A stretch of 64,000 nt of DNA from Hydra vulgaris (lineage: Eukaryota > Cnidaria > Hydrozoa > Anthoathecata > Hydridae), in contig NC_088928.1 in the NCBI RefSeq assembly GCF_038396675.1, forward strand, positions 12,050,501-12,114,500, in the 5' to 3' direction. Every line of letters starts with the position of its first letter. Within the stretch, counting starts at the first letter, position 1. The notes below the pieces were generated by a model, which saw nothing but the letters and a program-made list of their open reading frames with translations, was not told the DNA's origin and made no database searches. The position numbers and the translations under genes were made by a program. This document shows positions 54,460 through 64,000 of this stretch, piece by piece.

Positions 54460-55379
54460 GGTTTTATTATTATTATTATTATTATTATTTATATTATTAT
54501 TTATAAATGTTATATTATAAAATATATATAATTTATTATAATAAATTACATATTTGCAATTAATTTAGTTAATTATATTTACTAAAACAAAATTTTTTAT
54601 TAAAACATTTGGTGTTTTTTTCCTTGTTACTATAGTATTTATTAACATTATTATACTTTATTTTTATTAAGATTATTATACTTTATTCTTATTAACATTA
54701 TAATACTTTATTTTTAGGGTTATGATCAATAAAAAGCTGTAGCTGTGTTCTTTTGGTGTTGCTATGTTAATTAACAGATAATTTTCAAAATGATGCTGCT
54801 AATGAGCTGCTTGTGCAACAGAGCGTGTCTCCATGGTTTTTCTGCACAAATTGATTGTCAGAGTATTGCTGAACACTTTATCTTAACCTTTTGATCAAAC
54901 CTTTTCCATCCTTCACCTGGAATTTTTTTTGTTTACTTAAGCAAAAATGTTATAAATATAAAAAAGAAATTTAATTAACATTTGAAAAATAAATTTCAAC
55001 AATATTCCAAGTATGCCTTGTATTTTTTTCAATAATTTCGTACTTTCTGTTTGTTTTGCTTCTATGTTGAAGCAAACAAGTTTAACTAATGCACAACTTG
55101 TTAGTTTCATTGATAGATTCAATCTTTTTACAAACAATTGCTCAATGCACCAAAGTTAGAGGAAATAATATATAGTTAGATTAATTCCAGATCAACTGGA
55201 ATCTATATTTTGAGTTTTTGTTTGATTAGTTTTAGATCAACTGGAATCTTTTTGTTTGAGTTTTTTTTATGTGCTTTATAAATCTTTTTTCTGCAGATGA
55301 TATTGCCTATTAGTCTATTAGATTTTTTTTTTTGAAATTTCAAATTGTAGAAGTTTGGTAGTTTCAGAATTTTTGCTCA
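54460..55379. other. AT-rich intergenic, no gene seen
   Basis: Between COA4 and the next gene. Contains a (TTA)n run at about 54464-54490. Just before 55380 an alternate frame (55351 on) reads KFGSFRIFAQWKKN after a good acceptor (ttgtag), discussed with the next gene. Confidence 0.5.
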
Positions 55380-58300
55380 ATGGAAGAAAAATTTTTGTTC
55401 TGTGTCTGCGTAACTGCAGGAGATCATAAAGTTTATGGACCTGAGTGGAAAGAAGCAGAGCATGGAAAAACTTTAATTGATCTATTTGTGCAAGCTTGTG
55501 GAAATAAAATTCTCGGACAGCAAGTCCAAGTTCTTGTATCAAAGGATCGATCATTTCTAGAAGCTGCTGTTGTACAAGTATGCACACCACTCTCAACTTT
55601 GACAGAGAATTGTCAAAGTTACATACAGTTCATATTAAAAGCTGAAACATTCAAGGTAATCAAAGTTAATGTTATTCTCAAGTGTTTTTTAAGGATTTAT
55701 GATTTTTTAAATATAATTATTGTATGTGTATATATTATATATTATCAGCATATTTTATGCTTACCATTACATAAAGTATTTGTTTAGTATTGTTTTTTTA
55801 TAGAGTTTATTTGATCAGAAGTATGAGCAGGTTTTTATGCAAGAAAAGGATTGTTCAAAAAAAATTGATTTAATGTAAGACCAAATAATTTGATAGCTAC
55901 TTAACTAATGGATGTTTCAATACAATACTTATTTTTAATCTGTACCTTGGAAACTTAGTTCCTAACTTATAATATTTATAACTTTCATAAATCAAAACAA
56001 CTTTTTGTTCATAGAAGTGCATATACACATATTAAGCCAAGTGTTCTTACAAACTGGAAAAATCAATTCAATTCTACATATGAACCATTTAGAGAAAACC
56101 TGGCTCCACCATCACCAAAAGAAGTTTGGAATGAACAAGTTGCAATTCATAACTTAACAACATGTTCTTCATTTGAAAATATGACTGTACAAGAAATTTG
56201 TGATGAAATTTGTAGGATCAAAACAACTGAGGTATTTGTTTCAACAATAAATTGTTGTTGTTATAGAAATAAATTAATGTTCTCTTTTTGAATTAAAAGC
56301 AACATTTTTTTGCAGTAAATACTTTTATAGCAATTTTCATATTTTATTTATTAATATTTTAAAAGAGCTGAACTATAGTTTAGTGTAGCTTAATTCCAGG
56401 TGTTTATAGTGATTGTGTTAGTGTTAACAGTGAACGTGGTGGTGTAACCAGTGAAGGTGGTGGTGTTAACAGTGTTGGCAGTGTTAACAATTATGGGACT
56501 GATCTTAATTTTTAAATTGTTCATTTATTTATTTTTTAATCTCTCAGTTTTTTTTTAGAAATTTAAAAACAAAGCGTCATTACAGACAACAGGTGAGTTT
56601 TTGAATGTCATGAAATTTTTATAAATAAATGTATTTAAAAAGGAGATTTCATTGTAAGTTTTATTCTTCATTTAGGTCATTCTAGTGAAATGGAGGTATC
56701 TTGTTATAATTTATTACATGCTATATATTTGGAAATATTACTCATTGAGTTTGCATATATAACATGAAAGTATGTATACATATACTCAAATATATTTTTT
56801 TTAAATGTTGACTAATTAATACATATCTTTGAAATATCATTTGTTAAAGAGAACTTTTTTAATATTTTGCTTAACTTATATTGTTGAGAATTAATTTCAA
56901 GTTTTGTTGTTGTTGTTCAAGGTAAGGTGTGACAACCAATCAAATGATTGTGATTTAATAAAAAACAATTCTCCATCTACTATAGAAAAATCTGCTGTCA
57001 AGTGTGTGGAAAAGATTTCAAATAAAAGTCCCCTGACAAATACATCAAAACAAAATGTTAAAAATTGTGTTTCTAAAAGTTTATCACCTAGACAACCTAT
57101 TTCTGATCGTCTATCTTTGTTAGCTCAACCACGTAGAAGATTATTTAATGAGAAAGAATCAGATAACAAAACTCGCAGAAAGTTGTTGTCATCTTCAAGA
57201 GAGAGTACTATTCCAGTAATAAATGAATTATTTAATGTTGCTTCAAAATCTAAGAAATCAGATAAATCTTCAAATCGCAGAAGTACAGTTAATAGTACAT
57301 TTATACGAGAACTGTCTCCTCAAGGTAATGAAAGTACTGCTAAAGACTACATTAAGAAAACTTTTTTGAACCAAAAAGGAAAATCAGTTAAAAATAATGT
57401 AAATAGTTTAACAAAAAATTTGAGTCTAACTGAGCTTGATAAAGACATTTTATATAGTAATATACATAATTCTCAGTCCAAAGAAGAAAAATGTAAAAAT
57501 AACAATCATAACTCAAATATATTGATAAAAGACACTTTAGATTCGGATATTAATTTAATTGATTTTAACAATATTCCGTCTAATAAAACAGTGTTTCACC
57601 CAAAACAATGCTCTTCCTCTGAAATAACTTCTTCCTCTGAAATAACTTCTTCCTCTGAAATAACTTCTTCCTCTGAAATAACTTTCACTCAAAATAGTTT
57701 GAAGAAAACATGTTCATCTCCATCTTTATTAGAGAGCATTTCAATGGAAAAAGAAAGTTCCTCGCTTACCCCAGATTTGCTTGATTTTATTGATTGTCAA
57801 GAATCTTTAAATAAGTCAAACAAAAATGTAGACGAATTAGTTTGGTCAAATTTTAGAGGCATTAAGTTCACTAAATCTGATGACCTCAATGCAACTTTCA
57901 TTTTGGATAGGGAAAAAGAACTTGCAGGTATTTTAATTTATATTGTATGTATCTCTTTTTTTTATGTGTTGGTTTTTAAAAACTAATTTTTTGTTAATTT
58001 ATTTTTCTATTTGTTTATTTTTTATTTATTTATTTTTTGCTCATTATTTAATAGATCATAATATTCTGAAAGTATCAGATCATAATTTATCTCAACTATC
58101 TGATCATAGTATCTCTAAAAAATCAGATTGTAATATCTCCAAAATATCTGATCATAGTATCTCCAAAATATCAGGTCATAATGTCTCCCTTGAAGAAAAA
58201 GATTCATGTCTATCTACAAAACATAAATCAATTACATCACCGCATAATCATCAGATGTCAAGTTCTTTAAGTTCAGCATTTGATAAGACCCAATGTCGTA

Positions 58301-61300
58301 ATCCTGAAACTACAAAAAACAACGAAATTGAACTTTCTATTGACTTAAAGAACACAGCATTAGATGGAGCTAAAAATGTAAGTCTTCAGATTTTTGTTTA
58401 AATTTTTTTTGTTTAAATATTTTTTGTTTACATTTTTTTTAAAATACTAAACAATGCTAGCATTATTATTACTTTTTTATGAGAAAGGTTTTTTTTTTCA
58501 GCAAAATCTAATGTTGAACTTAAATTTCTCCATTTTGTTAAGCACTTGATGTAAAAACCATTAAATTCAAGTTCCAAATATTAAAAAAGTTTTACACAAA
58601 ACATCAAGGATATTTTTAAAGGAGTTAATTTTTTAATAAATGATTATTTTTAATTTACATTGATTTTTTTCAGTTTCAGCATTGATATTCTTCTTCTTTT
58701 ATTCTTATTTTTTTCCTGATTTTTTAGCAAAAAACAAAAGAATTTGCAAAAACACCAGAAAAGACACGTAAACACTGGGGTATGAATGTAGAGGTATTGT
58801 TTATAACAAATACTTGTGCATTCTGTACATTTTGTTTTATGACTTACATCATTAAAGATTAACAAAATGCAGCAGTATTTCAAATTAGAATGTTCATTTT
58901 TTAGGGAATTGATAATATTGTGGTGTCTTCTCTGCAAGCGTTCTCCAATGAGCTTCGAGCAACAACAGAGATTGTTGCTAACAATATTCGGTATATATCT
59001 TTATTTTTCAACTTAGTCTAAACTATTTAACACCAATAAAATGAGTTGTTTTTTTTCAGCATTAAAAGTGTCAAATGTAGAGAATGTAGTAAAATCAATG
59101 GAAAGATTTATTGCACAGCATTTGTTTATAAGACATCATTTTGTGTTAAAGGATATTTTTATTTTAAGTAACTTGACAATGATGAAGATTTATTGAAATA
59201 ATAGTTAATATAATTTTATTTGAAACAAAAATAAATAATTATGCATAATTAATATAATTATTAAAGCATAATTAATGCTTCAAGTCTTTCAAAGATTTTT
59301 TTGAACTGTTGCTAATGTTCCAAACAACACACCTGTTTCTTTAAAAACTAAAAAAATCTGCCTTTTTTTTCAATCATTTTTTTTCTTTTAATTTTATTTG
59401 TTTGTTTAATGCGGGAGATTTCTAGTAAACTTACTAGAAGTTCAACATTTAGAAGTTATTTTAGTCGAACTTAAATTAAAGAGAATTTTAAATTTTTGGG
59501 AGAAAGATATAAAGAACAAATATGATAACCCAATTAATAATACTAATAACATTAGATTTAAACTCAAATGAGATATCTGAATTAACTTTTTCATTTAAAG
59601 CAGAAGAAGTTGCAACAGCAATTGTTGGTTATATAGCAAAGAAATTGATTTAAAAAACAAAACAAAAAATCAAATGCAACCATTGCAAATCTATGTTTGT
59701 TATAGATGCAAGAAATATAAATAATGTCCAACATGTTTGAAAAAATTATTTAAAAAAAAAACTTAAAAATATTGACTTTTTTTATTTTCATCTTAAAAAC
59801 AATAGTTTTTAAGTGATTATATCTAAAAAAAATATTTTTATGTAAATTAATTATTATTTTTGAAGTTTTTATATAATTTTGCTTCTTTTGAGTACCAAGT
59901 TGACATACTTTAAAAAATTTTTTTTTTCAGAATATTAGGGACCTGTCAAATTTTTAAGGGTCTTGAGGCACCCTTAAAAATATTTTTTAGAAAATTATTA
60001 TTAGTATTAAATAGAACACATTTAGTTAAGTGCAGCAGACTATTTTAAAAAAAGTTGTTTTTTGAACCACCCTAATCTTTATAAATGTTAGGAATATAAA
60101 ATCTATAAAACTTCAAAAGTGTTTTATTTTATATTTTAAAAAATCGAAAAAGATTAAAAAAAAAAAAAATGGTGTCAGTGGTAGGATTTGAACCACGGTA
60201 CTTTGCTTCAGAAACTCTGCGAGCTAACCACTTCAATATATGGGCGTGTTGTTTGAAGAAAATTTTAAAACAATTTAATAATCAAAAGGTTTTATAAAAA
60301 GGCAAATAAGCTTTTTTAAAAACCTCTCCCTTTCATTTGGTTATAGTATATACTATCGTTATAAATGTTAGGTATATCTATCAAACTTCAAAAGTGTTTT
60401 ATTTTGTATTTTAAAAAATCAAAAAAGATTTAAAAAAAAAATGGCAACAGTGATATGCTTTGAACCATGGCACTTTACATCTAAAAAATTGCGAGCTAAC
60501 CACTTTGGCCACTGAGGTGTAATGTATGTCAAATGTTTAAATTGTATTTAAGAAACAATAGACTTTATAAAACCGCAAATAAATGCTATACAGGGTGTGG
60601 GAAAAGTTCGGAAACTTTTTAATAAAGAATTGTATTACAAATTTATTAGTCAAAAAAAGTATAATAACCTAAGAACATCAAAAAATATATACAATTTTAA
60701 TTACAAAAGTTCATTTTCAAAAATTCCTCTATTTGCTCTGATACAAGCTCTGAGGCGCCGCGGGAACTGATCAATTGCGGCGCGCACCATTTTTTCATTG
60801 ATTTTGCTCCACGCTTTCACCAAATCGCGCTTCAAAGATTCCACCAACTTGTGTGGTTTAGAACAAACCTTTGCCTCTAGAATTCCTCAGATGGCGTAGT
60901 CGAGTGGGTTTAAGTCGGGCGAATACGGCGGCTTTTGCTGAGGCGACCAAAATGCCGGAAAATTGTTTTTACAAAATTCTTGCGTTGTTCTTGCTCGATG
61001 TGCTGACGCAAAATCTTGTTGAAAGATCCAATTTTGGTTCGGATAGGTTTGTTAGGTCCAAGGCAACACTACGGCTTGAAGAATGTTGGTGACATAGTTG
61101 TTGGCCTTGATTTTGATTCCATTTTCGACAAAAATAAGCTCTGTTTTGCCAAAAATGACACTAAGGCCCAAACCACTCCAGCTGGCTTCTGGGTGCGTGA
61201 AACGATGCAACCTTTTTTGTAAATCAATACAAATAAAATTAAATAAAGCAAGCAGTAGCAGCTGAATTAAAAATATTGTGAAAATACATATATAAAGGTT

Positions 61301-62235
61301 TCAAAATATATAATATAACAGGATATTACAAGACCTACTACTTTTTGTATTTTTTAAACCAAAAATTATACTTCAAGTTTTTTTTTTTAATAAAGTATTT
61401 AAAATTGTTATAACTTATTTGTTTGCTTACCTATTGTAACAACTCTTAAAATGCAGAAAATAGATAGTTCAACAATAAAATAGTTTTAAATGCGCAATAA
61501 TTGATAAAATGTTAAATTATAACTATAGATTTAAAAACAAAATTTTTATCTATTTTTACATTATTAAAATTTCTATATTGCTTCACGTTAACCATAATAT
61601 TTATCTACTCATTCATATTCTAACTGTATGTAAACTATAAAATAGCAATATTTAATATAATAATAATGATTTAAAACAAGTTTAATGTGAAAAATCAGGC
61701 TTCAATTTTTTTACTTTTGTCCAGTCACTGGCCCACTGTGCAGCCCCTGAGAGCCCCATGCTGTAGCAGTAGTGAGATCTTTTTTAAGCTCAAACGCACC
61801 CTCCAAGTAATCAGAGAGTGTTGGCTTCTTATCAAGACAAGAATAAATGATAGTATCATCAGCAAACAATGCCACCTTAGATATGAGAATTTCTGGGAGA
61901 TCATTAATATGAATTTAAAAAAGTATAAGGCCAAGGATAGAACCTTGAGGAACCCCTGAAGTTACAGGATGTGAATACATATAATAAAATATATATAATA
62001 AAACAAAAACAAGATGTTTAATCTCTGTTTGAACTGTTACAAATTTCCATATTTAATCTTTTATAAAAGTTGTTTTCAGGCTTTTTTTAGCAATAGTATA
62101 AATAGTAATTTAGATAAATATAATAATAAAATTGAAAATAATATAAATAATAATTTAGTAAGAAGAAACAATATAAGTAGTAGTTTAGTTAGAAGAATAT
62201 TTAGACTAACTAAAATGTTCTAAGATCAATGATAA

Positions 62236-62297
<62 letters not shown>

Positions 62298-62485
62298 CAT
62301 ATATAAATTTCTGTGTGTATGTCTCATTTCTGATCATTTAATTTGATGAGCCTACTTTTTATGTTTTTAGGTCTTTGTATGAAGACTGGAGACTAAAGAA
62401 TGAAGGTGAAACTATTACAGATGAACTACAATCGCTTATTTTAAAAAAGACATCAAAAAACTCAGATACCAATGCTAAACAAGTG
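55380..62485 (+). CDS. Multi-exon gene, possible REC114-like meiotic protein
   Basis: Exons with mutually consistent phases: 55380-55655, 55804-55874, 56015-56231, 56559-56592, 56676-56695, 56922-57927, 58055-58377, 58728-58793, 58905-58990 and 62371-62485; the 3' end is open. The N-terminal part (KFLFCVCVTAGDHKVYG, GKTLIDLF, then VLVSKDRSFLEAAVVQV and ENCQSYIQFIL) has the beta-strand/helix order of the REC114 PH-like domain. The middle is about 450 residues of Ser/Asn/Lys-rich, probably disordered sequence with short repeats (SSSEIT four times; SDHSISK-type units). The visible C-terminal part is helical (GIDNIVVSSLQAFSNELR, SLYEDWRLKNEG, TDELQSLILKK). PH domain, disordered linker and C-terminal helices are the Rec114 plan, a partner of MEI4 in meiotic DNA breaks, but similarity is weak. 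The ATG is tentative: one extra base would join an upstream frame (FRIFAQWKKN). An alternative last exon with stop could lie at about 59061-59170. Confidence 0.5.
56418..56492. repeat. Degenerate GTGTTAACAGTG minisatellite in an intron
   Basis: Variants of GTGTTAACAGTGAACGTGG recur about four times, GC-richer than the intron around them. Confidence 0.7.
59400..59745 (+). pseudogene. Possible transposase C-terminal relic
   Basis: A short reading SFKAEEVATAIVGYIAKKLI, then after a stop IKCNHCKSMFVIDARN, resembles the G-Y-I/V-A-K-K-L plus C-x2-C tail seen in THAP/P-like transposases. Very short, with stops; weak. Confidence 0.3.
60085..60320 (-). mobile_element. tRNA-derived SINE, copy 1
   Basis: On the minus strand 60250-60170 gives an A-box-like AGTGGTTAGCTCGCAGAG and a T-arm GTGGTTCAAATCCTACCAC. 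The tail side (plus-strand 60085-60165) has the phrase AAACTTCAAAAGTGTTTTAT shared with copy 2. No good anticodon stem, so it is not a working tRNA. Confidence 0.65.
60350..60590 (-). mobile_element. tRNA-derived SINE, copy 2
   Basis: Matches copy 1 over its whole length in the same orientation (AAACTTCAAAAGTGTTTTAT, TTAAAAAATC, GCGAGCTAACCACTT), about 265 bp apart, with many substitutions. Segmental tandem duplication or two insertions of one family. Confidence 0.65.
60592..61215 (-). pseudogene. Mariner-type transposase relic, GC-richer
   Basis: On the minus strand, reading from about 61210: HPEASWSGLGLSVIFGKTEL, IFQQDFASAHRARTTQEF (second Asp block), NFPAFWSPQQKPPYSPDLNP and LDYAI-G (last acidic block, the W replaced by a stop), then KAWSKINEKMVRAAIDQFPR. 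This is the Tc1/mariner DDE domain. The right-hand end (plus-strand CAGGGTGTGGGAAAAGTTCG at 60593, next to TA) looks like its terminal inverted repeat; the other end and the N-terminal half are missing. It lies in the large intron of the REC114-like gene and is clearly less AT-rich than its surroundings, suggesting a later arrival. Confidence 0.85.
61700..61970 (-). pseudogene. Non-LTR reverse transcriptase palm fragment
   Basis: The minus strand reads TSGVPQGSILGLILF, INDLPEIL and VALFADDTIIYSCLD, the palm motifs of a non-LTR reverse transcriptase with the FADD catalytic pair. About 85 residues only, with a stop in the VPQG-INDL interval. It continues as ELKKDLTTATAW to about 61710. Confidence 0.85.
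62241..62292. repeat. (GT)n microsatellite
   Basis: About 23 GT units followed by TATA repeats, 80 bp upstream of the acceptor of the last visible exon. Confidence 0.97.
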
Positions 62486-64000
62486 GTAAATGTTTTTTTA
62501 ATACTTTTGATTGATAATATATCTCACTATAATTTTTTTAATGTAAAAATTTTATTAATGTAAAAAGGAATAGGGGTAGAGGCAAGGGGCGAAGTAAGTG
62601 ATTGTGAATTGAAAGTTGCGATGGGCTAAAGCCAATTAGCAATTTTGAAAGTATATAATTGGGCTCACTAGTTTTTATATTTCTGGATGAAATTTTTTAT
62701 GATTGTACAATTTTAAGATTGTACATTTTGGAGCATGAGTAATCACCAAGAAATGCTTGTTTTTTTAAAGTTTATTTATTTACATGCTTTAAGATGAATT
62801 GCCACTTTAATCTTGCTGGATCAATTCATGAGCAGGTTTTGCAGTATTCAATAAGCTATAATTTATAAACTTTTGTTTGGTTTTAATTCCATTTTTGTTT
62901 AACTGGTCAAATAGGAGTTCTTAAGCCAACCCAATAGTATAATAAGGAAATTAATAAACATTTTTTTGTTATGAATTTGTAAAATTTTGCAAATAATTTG
63001 GCAAGAAAATTCATGTCATTATTTTTACTTAAAATATTGACATTAAATATTGAGGCAATATTAACACACCATTTTTTTAGTATACCCTATATTCTAAAGT
63101 AAATGTTGAAAAACCTAAAATAGCAATTCCATATAATTGATTCTTATTTACTCAATATCTAGAAGCAAACTCATATTTGTACTTTCAAATGACAGGTTGA
63201 ATTTAATAATAGATTTAATAAGATTGTTTCCTATTTTCTTCATTATTTATACTTTTGTTTCTTCTTTATGCTTCTTTTTACTTTCTTTTTTTCATATTTC
63301 TTTTTTTTTTCATACTTCTGAGTCTTCTTCATACTTTTTGTATTTTTTCTTCATACTTCTATTTGTATGAGAAGCAATGTAAATGACATTCAAAAATTAT
63401 TATTTAAATGTACAGTGAGAGTAAAATTTAATTGCACAAAGTCATTTTTCTATAAAATTACCACCTTGGAATAAAATATTGTACCCATGCACTAATTATA
63501 AATAGCTAATTTTTTCTAGATTTTTTATTTGGTAAAAAGCCTTTATAAAAATTTTAAAATTTTTGTTTACATTTTCAAATTACCTAATTAAAAATTCAAA
63601 ACTGAATGAACTAAAAGTACTTGCACATAGAATAATTGTACAAAAAAAGCAATTAGGTTGAACCTAAGAAAAAAAAATTGTTAATTAATAATAACTATTA
63701 CTAAATATTACTATATTATTAAAAGTTATTAAAATAATTGACAAAAATCTTTTTTCTTTTTTATTAAGAAACTTTAGTATTCAGTTGGTCTTTCTTTTGC
63801 TTTAATGGCATTTATCTAGTGTTTTAGCATTGATTCTACTGAACTTTTTGGTTTGATTATTGTTAATCTTAGACCATGACTTAACAACAGCTTTTATTTC
63901 ATAAATGAACTTTTACCAATTTTTTACCTAATAATGTTCATAAATGCTCTATTGGGCTCAAATCTCTGTGATGGCCATTCTCAAACCTTTATGCCATTTT
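62486..64000. other. Likely intron or 3' region, no exon recognised
   Basis: The last visible exon ends with a good donor (gtaaat at 62486), so the gene should continue, but no further exon in phase 0 with convincing coding texture was seen up to the window end. A CTT/TTC-rich stretch lies at 63240-63360. Confidence 0.45.

Noticed and set aside
60172-60250. Minus-strand tRNA genes at 60.2 and 60.5 kb
   Set aside because: A- and B-box parts are present but no acceptable anticodon or acceptor stem; both copies share a longer SINE body.

Overview
This is an AT-rich, intron-containing, repeat-dense eukaryotic window. The transposon content (CR1/L2-like non-LTR elements, Penelope-like elements, Tc1/mariner, hAT, a THAP/YqaJ two-gene DNA transposon, tRNA-derived SINEs, long (AT)n tracts), small introns with GT-AG ends and the conserved animal genes suggest a cnidarian, most likely Hydra. 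No rRNA, CRISPR or bacterial-style operon is present. Homology calls come from motif recognition by eye; no database was searched.

Four host genes can be supported, all on the + strand: a CNRIP1-like gene (6960-7615, 2 exons); GNPTAB, the alpha/beta precursor of the Golgi GlcNAc-1-phosphotransferase (46318-50692, 3 exons); the twin-CX9C protein COA4 (54167-54459, 2 exons); and a gene of at least ten exons with a possible REC114-like N-terminus (55380 to at least 62485, 3' end not seen). They act in separate processes (endocannabinoid receptor interaction, lysosomal enzyme tagging, cytochrome c oxidase assembly, possibly meiosis) and show no shared regulation.

Layout: 1-6.5 kb is a non-LTR fragment with a perfect foldback, a tRNA-Met-derived SINE, a small hAT MITE and a Tc1/mariner relic. 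7-7.6 kb is CNRIP1. 8.9-24.3 kb is a graveyard of non-LTR, Penelope and Tc1 fragments, MITEs, microsatellites and a 13-bp minisatellite open in all six frames. 25.2-28.9 kb is a hAT element with perfect 8-bp target duplications but a frameshifted transposase. 30.0-40.2 kb looks like a nest: an old element with ~290-bp terminal inverted repeats and a broken Cys-rich protein gene, split by a 6.3-kb ISL2EU-like transposon that still has an open THAP/DDE transposase and a convergent SWIM-YqaJ-PHD gene. 41-44.5 kb holds a Penelope relic split by a non-LTR insertion, plus a nearly full non-LTR reverse transcriptase. 46.3-50.7 kb is GNPTAB, with a hAT MITE in intron 1. 51-52.6 kb alternates MITEs and microsatellites. 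53.9-62.5 kb is a 31-bp tandem array, then COA4, then the REC114-like gene, whose 3.4-kb last visible intron has collected SINEs, a mariner relic and a reverse-transcriptase fragment.

The most notable items are the nested ISL2EU-like transposon and its nuclease partner, repeated foldback palindromes at the edges of broken retroelements, MITEs boxed in by microsatellites, and the tandem array ending 49 bp before the COA4 start codon.
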